Source: Chlorokybus atmophyticus (taxonomy: Eukaryota > Streptophyta > Chlorokybophyceae > Chlorokybales > Chlorokybaceae). Taken from it: a stretch of DNA of 64,000 nucleotides. The notes under the pieces are model-generated. The model saw nothing but the letters and a program-made list of their open reading frames with translations, was not told the origin of the DNA and made no database searches. The first letter of the stretch is position 1; every line of letters begins with the position of its first letter. This document shows, piece after piece, positions 51,801-64,000 of the stretch. Made by a program: the position numbers and the translations under genes. Location: the NCBI GenBank assembly GCA_009103225.1, contig RHPI01003330.1, forward strand, positions 219,308-283,307. Direction: 5' to 3'.

Positions 51801-54800
51801 CAGGTAGGCTTAGCAACTTTGTCGGGTGATGGATGATGCAAAGTCAATGCGTTTCATGTCATAATACCAAGTCATCGCAGCAACTAGCTGAGTCGTTGAA
51901 GCAGCTGGTTTCCCTCTTGACACATTGGAAACCCCATAAGATTCTATGCAGGGCAGCATTTGCGAAAGCAGGACTTGACCATCTTCGATGAAGCGCTGGA
52001 CAGTGTTGTCAAGGCTTATCAGCAGGATATGGCAGAAGCTGCCCTGACCACAAAGGTATGCCTAACATCGCTGCAGTCTAGCATGTACAGTAACTAGTTA
52101 TGCTCCCCTAGTATGACTAAGTCCGGTGTTGGCACAGAATGTTGTTGCTGTATGTGCAATGTACATATCCGTGTTTCAGCCTACCACTCAACAACAATGT
52201 CAAACCTGCTGCACACTAACAGGAGGTCATCAAGTTGGCGAAGATACTCATCCGCACCAAGATCACCAATATGCGGGGGAGCAGAGTTGTCACGCGCGAG
52301 ACACTGTGCATGCCAGCCACAAGAGCAGCAGGAAGCAGGAAGCGGCACAAAGCAACGCAAGAACAGGAGACACCGGGTGTCCCTTTGTCTCCAGCTGCAA
52401 CGCCGAGCAACTTGCGCCAACTTGCCAGGGCAAAGGCCAAGGGCACGCCTCCAGCAGCCGTGTCATCTGCCAAAGTTGCAATTGAATCCGCGAGCAGCAT
52501 ATTTGGAAAAGTGGCCAAGGGCAAAGGGAAAAGCAGACGCGAAAGTGAAAGTGAACCGGCAGAACGCATTGATACGCAGGCATCATCCTTGAGCAGCATC
52601 CCTGAAAAAGTAGCCAAGGTCACAGGGAAGGTCAAAGGCAAACGTCGAAGTGCAACGGCAGAAGGCATCACCGCGCAGGCAAATGCTGCCGCCATTATAC
52701 AAGCAACAGATGTGATTACGATTAGTTCTCCGGATGCAATAGGTAAGGGTCGCAAAAATCGCGCTCCGGCATCTGCCAATCGTGAAGTACAACAACAGAA
52801 GGCCAGCGAAGATGTGGACCCTATGGCAATGACCACTTGTAGAGACAGCACTGCGTGTGATGCAGCGCTGAGAGCTCCCGAAATCAAAGTCAAGGTGCTG
52901 GTGAGCGCAATGTGTTTCTTACAGTGATGCACATGTTCTGCAGTATGCTGTGCAATGATCTCACTCAGTGTCATACAGCAAGGCTGCAAGACCAAGAAAC
53001 GAATGGGAGGACAGCAGGCACTGGTTCACAGTGCAGAAGACATGCTTGAGAGGACCGCTAAGTTTGCTGCAGTCCGTGATCTGCTGACGCCCATGTCTCT
53101 GGACTGGTCTCCTGTTGTATCAGCTCCGATGCGGGAAAACCACGATCAGCTCCTTAACGCACCAACATCAAACCCGTTCGTGCTGCTGGCGGTGGGTACC
53201 AGGGCAGGCACCGTGGTATTGTGGCGGATGCAGCTTCTGGAGCAATACACATTGCAAGGTGGAGGCAAGGTGTCCGGACCTTCTCCTTTCACTTCAGCGG
53301 GGTCGTTTGCTGCGCACACCTCTTGGACATCTGCACTGTGTTGGGTTTCTGAGCAAAGGGGAGTATCTCCAACACATCAGCAGAAGCAGGATGCATTGCT
53401 GTTGGTGTCCGCGAGTGCAACAGGGGCCGTGCGGTTGTGGGCTGTCAATGCCAGTGCAGCTGCCACGGCAGATGCACGAGCGTCGGGAGCTTCAGCCGTA
53501 AGCGTTGATCTGCTACTTGAGCTCTGCCCTGCGGACGACATGAACATCAGTGTACTCACTGCAGGTGAGCCCTTGATCTGCAGTTGTCTGTCTGTGCGCA
53601 CACGTATACACTGCCAACAGGTTGTTTGTGCATTGCTGCAGTGCAATCAGAGCATGAAATTCTTGTGGCTGCGGACAAGGGCCCGGGAAATGTGGTCACA
53701 TGGCGGCTGGGCATGGATGACAGCGGGTGTGTTCAGCCGCTGGCGATGCGGCAACGTGCGCTCCACAGCTTGCATGTCACGGGATTAGCGTTCTCTTCCG
53801 ACGGATCCGTATTGTACAGTACTTCCAGGGTGGGTAACAACTTCAGCACAGTTATGTTAGCTTCATACCAGCAACCTTATCACTGACTTCTCCGTTACAG
53901 GAGGGGACGAGGTATGCTTGGAACATGGATGACGATTGCGTGGTACCGCTGAATGATGTGCTGGTCAACATACCGTTGCCCTTGATCGTCCCGGTCCTGC
54001 AAACAACAGTATGTGTTGTTGTAGTTGCAATCCCGCATCATAAGCTCTTCCAATGTATAAGACATGTATTTGACACAGATTGCTGTCAACACAGGTATCT
54101 GCAACCAGCAGCAGCCCCACCTGGGGCCTAGCCCTATCTCCTCAGCACCAATTCATTGTGACAGTCATGCACATCCCGAGGACGTGCCTCACACAGCTAC
54201 AGCGCAGGGTCTGTCATTCCTTGGTGCAACTACACGGCGTGTCTATTGCATCCATCAACAAGCCACTCGATTTGTCTTCAAGCGCGGAGCGAGCATTGCA
54301 TCTGCTCACAGCCGTGGCAGCAGACCCGACACACTCCCCATTGTCAGATGTTGTAGCCTTTCTGGCAGGCATGTCTGCAAAGCAAGCGCGCCAGCTCGTG
54401 TGTGCGCTTGAAGAACCATACGTTCCTATATGCGAGGCGCAACTGCAGGGGGGAGGAGGAGAGGGGTCAACTGCAGAAGTTGCCCAAGCTTGGCGGGCTG
54501 TACAGGTCGCCAACACCCTGCGCAGGCACTTTGCCTCCCAATGGATAGATGATGACGATGATAATAAGGATCTCGCCATGGTGGATAGTGCTGGTGTGAT
54601 GGCATCGGTGGCACGCAACGAGCACCTTGTCCGCCAGTGGCTTGCAGGTTGGCGCATGCGGGCGTATTTGCAGCAGGAGCAAAAAGAAGACAGCAGTATG
54701 AGAGATGCTATGCTGGCTGCAGCAAACTGGGTGGACACGAGCTTGGCTCCTGTCGCGACCCCCGTTCGCGCATTGGCTGTTGAGGTTCAGAGCAAGAAGT

Positions 54801-55309
54801 CACAACGGTGAGTGCAACATGACCTTCCATTTGCATCCGATCATAGCAAATCGTATTGGTGATGACAGCTTGGGCCGTCTTTGTTGCGTGTTGCCCAAAA
54901 ACTTATATGCAAAGCATACAGCTTATGCAACATGCGTGAAAATCTCGGCCAATTTGTGTGTTCGCTGGACAGGTGCGATGGATCCGCCTGCTGGAGAGAT
55001 ACGTGTCCACTCTGCAAGTCGACTATGACCAAAGGCCAAGACGACCCGCAAGCTGATCAGGCAGATGTGCTGCAGTGCACCTCCGGCGCGCCGTCGCACC
55101 GCGTGTCTCGATGCATGGCCTGCTTCAAAGCGTGCTTCAGCCCGATCCTGTGGCGCTGCAGCTGCTGTGAAAGGCGCTCATGCATCGCGCCGCCCTCGCC
55201 CGCGCTACCGCTGGGTTGGCGCGGCGCCGCGCCTCCTTGCTGTCCCTTTTGTGGCATCCTGCTCAGCCAGCGGCTACCGCAGTCCATGCTGGCGCCCTCG
55301 CTCATGTGA
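48837..55309 (+). CDS. GTF3C4: TFIIIC90/GTF3C4-like WD40 protein with Tudor-like insert and C-terminal zinc finger
   Basis: Subunit of RNA polymerase III factor TFIIIC, which binds tRNA-gene promoters. Start is 48837, or 48873 with the better context ccATGG. Early exons: 48837-49154, 49496-49580, 49648-49762, 49837-49921, 50022-50108 and 50264 onward; the last is 54973-55309. N-terminal WD40 hallmarks of the family: TAVRWSQDNLLLVTAG, NPHNLSGPRGII, LFRQAAWSPVGC and GRHIKVYRPSYPERRAEWTEV. The middle carries a Lys-rich patch (KKVKKAKKAKKAK), a Tudor/PWWP-like segment (RVEVLYEGR joined to WWPGIVQDLK and CTVRFAGTEDA, about 51020-51270) and a long Lys/Ser/Ala-rich disordered stretch (52224-52910). 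More WD40-like blades follow (VLLAVGTRAGTVVLW; LLLVSASATGAVRLWAV). The C-terminus has zinc-finger cysteines (CPLCKS; CMACFKACF; CSCCERRSC; CPFCGILL) as in TFIIIC90. Middle exon boundaries are approximate. Confidence 0.83.
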
Positions 55310-55869
55310 CAGGTGATGAGGGCTGATGATCTAGCGCAAGGCACTTACATGCAGGTGTCTGTTTCATGCGAGCGTTGGAGTGTGGTTGAGCCAGAAACAA
55401 CCATCGCTGCGTGGTTATTCACGGTGAAGGGGTCAACCGGACAGTTGACAAAGTGTATAAGTACTACGTCAGCTTCGAATTGGCAAATGTAAATGTAGCT
55501 TGCTTTTATTGGCTGTCCTTCATGAACCAAGTAAGCGAGGCCACTGAGTTTTGGTATGTTAATTATTCTCCCAAGTAACTTGCAAGCAAGAATTGCGCCA
55601 GCACAGGGTGGGCCACTGCTCAGATTTCCACACATGCTGGTCAGCAACGTGCAACCAGGTGTGCATGCCCGCACTCCCCATTAAGCTGTCTCCTGAATAC
55701 CTTCGCAAAATGTCAAGCAACACACAACATTCGTCTTTGCATCGCAGACTTGAATAAATCATTAGACCACAACACCACAAGTGTTGCAGTTACACAACAA
55801 TGAAACAATGAATCATCTACAGCGAGCTTAATGCGTTGACATCCACTACTACAGACGCGACAAGATGCA
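55310..55869. other. Convergent 3' spacer
   Basis: 560 bases between the stop codons of the TFIIIC90-like gene (+) and the first phytocyanin (-); only 3' UTR sequence is expected. Confidence 0.5.
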
Positions 55870-56753
55870 TTAGGCGGCATATCCCAACATCATGCCCACT
55901 AGCAAGGTCACAGCAGGCCACCAGCCCAAGTGCAGTGTGAGGCCGTGCTGGGCCGTGCCAGCATTTGGTGACGGTGACACGGTCGCGGGCGTGCTTGATG
56001 TTGGCGAGGGCGATGATGACGCGGGAGGAGGAGGACTCACACTTGGGACCACGGAGCCTGTAGCGAGTGTCGTGACTGTGAACCGCATCCCGAGCAAACA
56101 GTGCTCCGGGATGTTCACATTGCACATGAAGCCGTATGTGGTACCTGCAAGTAGTTACATGAGTCGCGCGCGCCACGAAAGAGCGCACACACGTGCATAA
56201 TAACCATACCATTGCTTGCGAGCGTGTAGCGAAGCCCATTGCCGCCTCCCTGTGTGTTGTTTCCCAGCTCCGCCGCGCCAGCAAATTCGCATGCACTTGC
56301 CTGCTGCGGGCCCCTCGCCAGCCAGACCGTGTGCTCCGAGGTGTACCTGAACACTTGTGAGACCAACAAACAGCAACTCAGAAAACGTTTTGGCCAGGAC
56401 ACACTCATGAGTCTTACACCCATTTCTTTTGCAAATATGCATGCATGCCAAACATGTGGTATACATTGTGTATGCTGTTTTGCATGAAAAATGTGGTACA
56501 CATTGTTTATGCTGTTTTGCATAAACACTGCGTCCCCCACGCACAGAGAGCATAGAATGCGCCAATCAAGCAGGAAATGCCAGCAGATCAGGCATGCAGA
56601 GTTGTCTCTTCTACAAGTCGCATGCATACCCAGAGCGTCGCCCGCCACCAGCCTCGTAAAATTGGCGTTCGCATAGGCCTGGTAGTCCAAGTTCTGCGGA
56701 ATCGCCCAACCCCTGTCGCCCCCAACTACACAACAGAAACAGTGTGTGTGTGT

Positions 56754-56814
<61 letters not shown>

Positions 56815-57073
56815 GCACGCATGCGAGTGACAGCAAGCTTGCGACTTCTGGTACGACCGGGCTTTCCAATCACAACCGATACTCGCATTCGCACTAATGA
56901 CTGAACAGGACAAGACTGCTCTCAGCGACGCAACCACTCTTCTCACCGACATAGTCAGCAGCGCTCGCCGGTTTGGCGCTCAGGCAGCACCACAGCAGCG
57001 CATAAAAGCCCGCAGCTGTCACTACCGACATGCATGCTGGCTGAGCGCCCATCCTCCCTGACCTCCTCCCCAT
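55870..57073 (-). CDS. Phytocyanin-type blue copper protein, GPI-type tail (copy 1)
   Basis: Small extracellular cupredoxin of the plant phytocyanin/uclacyanin type, expected to bind one type-1 copper and transfer electrons at the cell surface. Exons: 57073-56947, 56725-56630, 56353-56210 and 56144-55870; all introns are phase 1 and the product has 213 residues. Order: signal peptide (ending near ASA), the start motif VVGGDRGWAIP, first copper His in YTSEHTVW, Cys in FMCN, His in IPEHC and Met in LLGM, giving a complete His-Cys-His-Met site. The extra Cys in SACEFAG and EHC fit the phytocyanin disulfide. A Pro/Ser/Thr stalk and a C-terminal hydrophobic segment (AVTLLVGMMLGYAA) suggest a GPI anchor. 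Start chosen at 57073 because it gives a good signal peptide. It is divergent to a paralogue with the same intron pattern. Confidence 0.9.
56454..56527. repeat. 37-bp tandem duplication in phytocyanin intron
   Basis: Two consecutive copies beginning atgtggta(t/c)acattgt and ending gctgttttgcat, offset by 37 bases with three to four mismatches, inside intron 2 of the - strand phytocyanin gene. Confidence 0.8.
56757..56812. repeat. (GA)n microsatellite
   Basis: About 27 GA units in intron 1 of the - strand phytocyanin gene (CT on the coding strand, near the 3' splice site). Confidence 0.95.
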
Positions 57074-57619
57074 GGCCGCCGCCGCCGCCGCCGCGAGCTG
57101 CTGTATTTGGCAACGCAAACACAGACTTCTGTACGCAGCCTGGGTTTTGAACTCGTCTCGGGACCTGTCCCGGGACGAGTCTAAAACCCAATGCTGTGTA
57201 CAACGGCGTTGACAGGCTGCTGTGCAAAAGGACGTGCCGTGCCCGGGACAGCAACAACGTCAACCAGCGTATTGCAATTGCTGCTTTCCACAAATCAGCA
57301 CCTGCTCCAAGTATCTCTCAAACACACCGTCGTGATGGCACGGCGTCATCGGGATTGCTCATGCACAATGCCGCGGGATACGCAACGTATCTCGTGCTTC
57401 AATGCAGGCGTGTTTGGCTTTCATCTTCGCCTTTCAACTTTCGCGCCTAATTGGCACGCAGGCGGCCAAACCAAATGGCGAACTCCACTCACACTGACAC
57501 TGCCAGTGTCGTCTTCTGAGACGTCGTTGTTGTTGTTGAAGTTGGTGTTGTGGGTGGCGGCGGCAGCTGGGACGTTCTTGACGGCGCTTGCGGGAGTAGC
57601 AGGAGTGGGAGGGTGCACA
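57074..57619. promoter_or_regulatory. Bidirectional promoter of the phytocyanin pair
   Basis: 546 bases between the two start codons, containing the long palindrome at 57141-57190 about 70 bases from the - strand gene. Whatever binds here could control both copper-protein genes. Confidence 0.6.
57141..57190. promoter_or_regulatory. 50-bp near-perfect palindrome
   Basis: Two 24-base arms (57141-57164 and 57167-57190) separated by two bases. The left arm begins tgggttttgaactcg and the right arm ends cgagtctaaaaccca; 21 of 24 positions pair. It could be a dimeric regulator site, a cruciform or an RNA hairpin in a leader. Confidence 0.8.
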
Positions 57620-58749
57620 ATGGCGGTAGCGGTGTTGCGGCTCGACGGCAAGCAAGTGGCCCTCGGGCTGACTTGCATGCTCCTGCTGGTGGCTAGCGCC
57701 GCAGCCAAGGACATTCTAGGTGAGCCGCAGGCAGAGCTTCCCGTTCAAAGCGTCAGAGACAGCTGTTCAGCATGCCAACTTACTTGACTGAGACGTTTTG
57801 TGGTGGTCTTCTTCTGTTGTGTGCAAGTGAGCTGTCAACACCTGACATTGATGAGCATGTGTGTCTATGTGCAGTCGGCGGAAGCAACGGCTGGACTCTT
57901 ATAGGTATCGATGCGAACACTTACCAGTCGCAGATGGACACCGCCGGCGCTCAAGTGGGCGACGTGCTCGGTGAGGCTGTGTTTGGGGTACATTGCCTTG
58001 TCTTCCTCAATTGGCACGCTTGTCTGCCGCTGAGTCCGGCTTAACATGCATTTGCTGCTTGAGGCTGAGGCAGCACTTGGTTGTATGAGTAGTGTCATTC
58101 CTGCTGGCGTGTTGTAACTCGCCAATGAAGATAGTATCTAAGCTGCTTTTGTATGCGTGCGTGTGTGCTTGTGCGTTGCAGTGTTCAGCCACAGCGGCTC
58201 ACACACCGTCATGTCGCTCCCGAGCCAAAGTGCACTGCTGGCATGCGATACCTCTCAAGGGCAGATACGGAGCCCCGCCGCCGACGCTATTGGCACCAGC
58301 GCTTACAACTTCACCCTCTCTGGCTTGCGTACGTACAGGCCTGCAGCATCAACCATGTGTTGGTGCTCTGTATGTTTGTTGGCTGTGAAACAACACTCAC
58401 AAGCTTCTTCATGCCAGCGGGCACGACGTTCTTCTTCATCTGCAGCATCAGCACCCACTGCCCCAGTGGCATGCGATTCAACGTGACAGTGTCAGCAGTA
58501 GGGGCTCCAGCTCCAGCGCCAGCGCCAGCTCCATTGCCAGCTGGTAGCCCGACGCCAGCCAGCTCCCCGACAACAACACCGGCCCCCTCGCCTGCCGGCA
58601 CTCCACTCGCATCACCACCGCCTGCCACACCCACGCCCGCCTCCTCGCCTACACCCGCCCCCGCACCCAACGGCGCGTCCATCAGCGCGCGTGGCACAAG
58701 TGTGGCGGGTGTCGTCGCTCTGGTTGCCGCGTTCATTCTGGGCGCTTGA
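57620..58749 (+). CDS. Phytocyanin-type blue copper protein, GPI-type tail (copy 2)
   Basis: Paralogue of the gene at 55870-57073, transcribed divergently. Exons: 57620-57719, 57875-57970, 58182-58328 and 58418-58749, all joined in phase 1, giving 224 residues. Order: signal peptide (about residues 1-30), VGGSNGWTLIG start motif, first copper ligand His in SGSHTVM, Cys in FFICS, His in STHC and Met in PSGM, again a complete His-Cys-His-Met site; ACDTS and THC can form the phytocyanin disulfide. A stalk of about 65 residues rich in Ala-Pro, Ser-Pro and Thr-Pro resembles arabinogalactan-protein glycomodules, and a final hydrophobic segment (VVALVAAFILGA) fits a GPI signal. The identical intron positions show that the pair arose by duplication with inversion. 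Expected at the plasma membrane or in the wall matrix. Confidence 0.92.
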
Positions 58750-60911
58750 TAAGGACAAGAGTATGGCAGTCGGGCGCAGCGTGTGGCGCAGTTGTCCAAG
58801 TGTTGTGTACAGCCATAAAGCAAGCTAGAGACAAGTACCACTGAGCTCAGCATGAGCTTGAGCTCAGCAGGATAGTTGTTACAGGCTGCCAGTTGTACTA
58901 GTCGCAAACGAGTAGTTTGCGTTCGTGCCCTTTCTGCATCTTCCGGCTTACTGCCCACCCACTCTTCCATGGCACTAGCTAGAGCATAGACCTTTAGCTA
59001 TGAAAACCCTTATACCAGCTTACTTGACTGTTTGAGTGCACTGGTTGCCGGTGTGATGTACAAGTATGCCTGCGTCTTCCGCCCATGTTTGTCCGGTGTA
59101 CTGGGTAGGCAGCTACGCATGCTGTTACTGCTGCTGCCATTACACGTTCCATACTTGTGGCGCTACTATCCTGTTGAGCACTGCTGTGATCCCACCGTGG
59201 TCAAGGGTTCCCTTTGCTCTGCAGCAAGAGGGTCCATCATTTGGCGGGGTGACCTGTCAAATGCCTGGCTTGCAATGAAATTGCAATCCAACACTAATCC
59301 GGACCATGAAGTCCAATATTGGGCTGTTGCGAATGTTTTGTGCGCGGCTCAAGCTGTCGGCAGTACTCTTTGTTATGTTCATAGTATTGCAATTTCGGCA
59401 ATGTTTCAATGCGCTAGCGGCTCCATTATGCAAGCTAGTGCTGTCGCAACATACACTCGTGGTGCACACAAAATGCCAAATGGAATTGCCCATGCACAGT
59501 ACATCATCACCACTTGCATCTATTTTGCTTACATGTAGCAACCAGCAACATGCCAGGCAGCAACTTCCATCAATACACAGGCTTTCCAGTGGTATGCAAG
59601 TGTACTAGCTAGCATGCAGCACGCCAACACCAGTCGAACCACACCGCACACACACACAACAAGTAGACAGCAACTTTTCAAGGCAATGGCAAGGCTGTTG
59701 TGCTAGTAACTAAGTGCATGAGCGGGGCGAGGGCGAGGGTGCAGCAAGCAGTGCAGTAGTAAGCAACTTAGCCGACCTGAGCAAAAGGTGACCATGTAAC
59801 TCGCCGCAGCGAGCAAAGCGGCAGACCGGTGCGCGAGAGCTTAGCCAAGCACAGCACTGCACAGCATTGCGCCTGCCCTACTTGTGTTAGACCGCTGGGC
59901 TCACTTGTACTATGCATGGGCAATTGCACTCCGCACTGTTTGTACTTGCCCCTACTGCTGTGCCCTCCCCTCCCACGCCCCTGCAACCTGCTACTGCTTA
60001 ATGCACACTCTTTACTATAAACGTCACTGTGCATGGGCAATTGTATTCCAATGTTCGTACACGCAGTGCAGACTAGTCCACGGAGTTTTAATGATGTTGT
60101 CTCTATCTGGTCGACTGGTGATCTATGTGTACAGGATATATATGACGTGCTGTTGTGCACACGCATGCAATATGCACATCACTCAAGCATTTCACTCACA
60201 CTAGTACACATCACCGATGTTACCACCGGGGTATGCTACTTCGCTACTCTACACCAACTAGCCTTCCCCGTTAGACATGCATGCACATGCACACTAATGT
60301 CATTACCTGCCCACATGAGCTGCTGTTAGTCGGTGGTGTCAACGGCAAGCAAGTCCACAGCACACACGACGACTACCGCCCTCCGGCTCTCCCTCTCTCC
60401 CGCCACTCTCTTCGCTTTGCAGCTCATGCTTCTTCCTTGGCCGCTACTCTAACCCAATGCTTGCGGTGCAGTGCCAATGTCACAACTGCACCGCGTAGTG
60501 CAGGTGTGCTTATGTGCTGGGTGAGTCCGCTGCATGCAATGTTATAGCATGTACACACTGAAGCCACATCCCATAATCCTTGCCTATCACAGCAGCTTGC
60601 ACCCATAGCATGACACAGTGGCCATCTGTGCTACACACAATCCACAACTACAACCAATGCAGCTCAATACAGTCCGTTGCAGTTCCACTCAAACAGGACA
60701 TCCATAAGGTGCAGACTTAAGTGGCAAACTACAAATGGCAATGCAATCAATCTCATGGTGCAAACCTGACAGTATCCACAGCTACAAGACTAGAGGCACT
60801 CGACAACCCCAGTGCTAACAGCAGCGAGCAAGGCCGAAGAATGTTGTCGGACCAAAATTCGACCTGTACAACTTGGCCTAGGCCTTATTCTTCGTGCCAC
60901 CCCTCAGCTCC
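58750..60911. other. Convergent spacer, no gene seen; short dispersed motif
   Basis: About 2.2 kb between the second phytocyanin and CDC48. A 168-codon frame at 59032-59538 has no ATG at its best start context, no family motif and no splice support, so it is not called. A 16-17-base motif containing tgcatgggcaatt occurs three times (59484-59500 inverted, 59907-59922, 60026-60042). Confidence 0.5.

Positions 60912-64000
<3,089 letters not shown>

Noticed and set aside
59032-59538. 168-codon open frame as a gene
   Set aside because: No family motif, no good ATG context, Cys/His/Met composition typical of non-coding sequence here.

Overview
This window looks like nuclear DNA of a eukaryote with many short introns. 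It holds thirteen protein-coding genes, one cut by the left edge and one by the right. Three signals point to the green lineage, perhaps an early-diverging streptophyte alga: a pair of phytocyanin-type blue copper proteins with Pro/Ser/Thr-rich stalks and GPI-type tails; a MATE transporter resembling the plant FRD3/EDS5 branch with a transit-peptide-like N-terminus; and AAACCCTAA-type telo-boxes beside housekeeping genes. No rRNA, plastid or chlorophyll gene is present, so the placement is inference (moderate to low confidence). Base composition alternates between GC-rich exons and AT-rich spacers. There is one assembly gap (6803-7390) and a G homopolymer of about 250 bases (28041-28292).

Left part: the 3' end of an ankyrin-repeat protein (184-1945, +), a 2.4-kb spacer, a secreted animal-type haem peroxidase (4557-7844, +, interrupted by the gap), ribosomal protein RPL10A (10345-8844, -) and a divergent kinesin-like protein (11013-15958, +). 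The peroxidase and kinesin genes each carry the same perfect 150-bp sequence just upstream of the start codon.

Middle: a large - strand gene (about 22031-16929) encodes an unusual membrane-anchored protein with two tandem PH-like modules, a pseudokinase-like domain, ankyrin repeats and an acidic tail. It is divergent from NDUFS1 (22416-25312, +), the 75-kDa subunit of respiratory complex I. The plant-type MATE transporter (29220-26549, -) follows, then about 3.2 kb without recognisable genes.

Right part: NUP205 (41867-32439, -) and exocyst SEC5/EXOC2 (42432-47707, +) form a divergent pair of housekeeping genes. A TFIIIC90/GTF3C4-like gene (48837-55309, +) with a Tudor/PWWP-like insertion follows. 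Then come two divergently transcribed phytocyanins (57073-55870, - and 57620-58749, +) whose shared promoter contains a 50-bp near-perfect palindrome. The last gene is CDC48/p97 (63908-60912, -), which lacks only its first few codons.

The genes do not form one pathway: most are housekeeping genes in divergent or convergent pairs. The items most worth pursuing are the PH-like/pseudokinase/ankyrin protein, the duplicated 150-bp promoter-proximal element, the palindrome between the copper-protein genes, the Tudor-like insert in TFIIIC90 and a local cluster of GC-AG introns. Exon boundaries were worked out by hand from reading frame, splice phase and family resemblance; no database search was possible.
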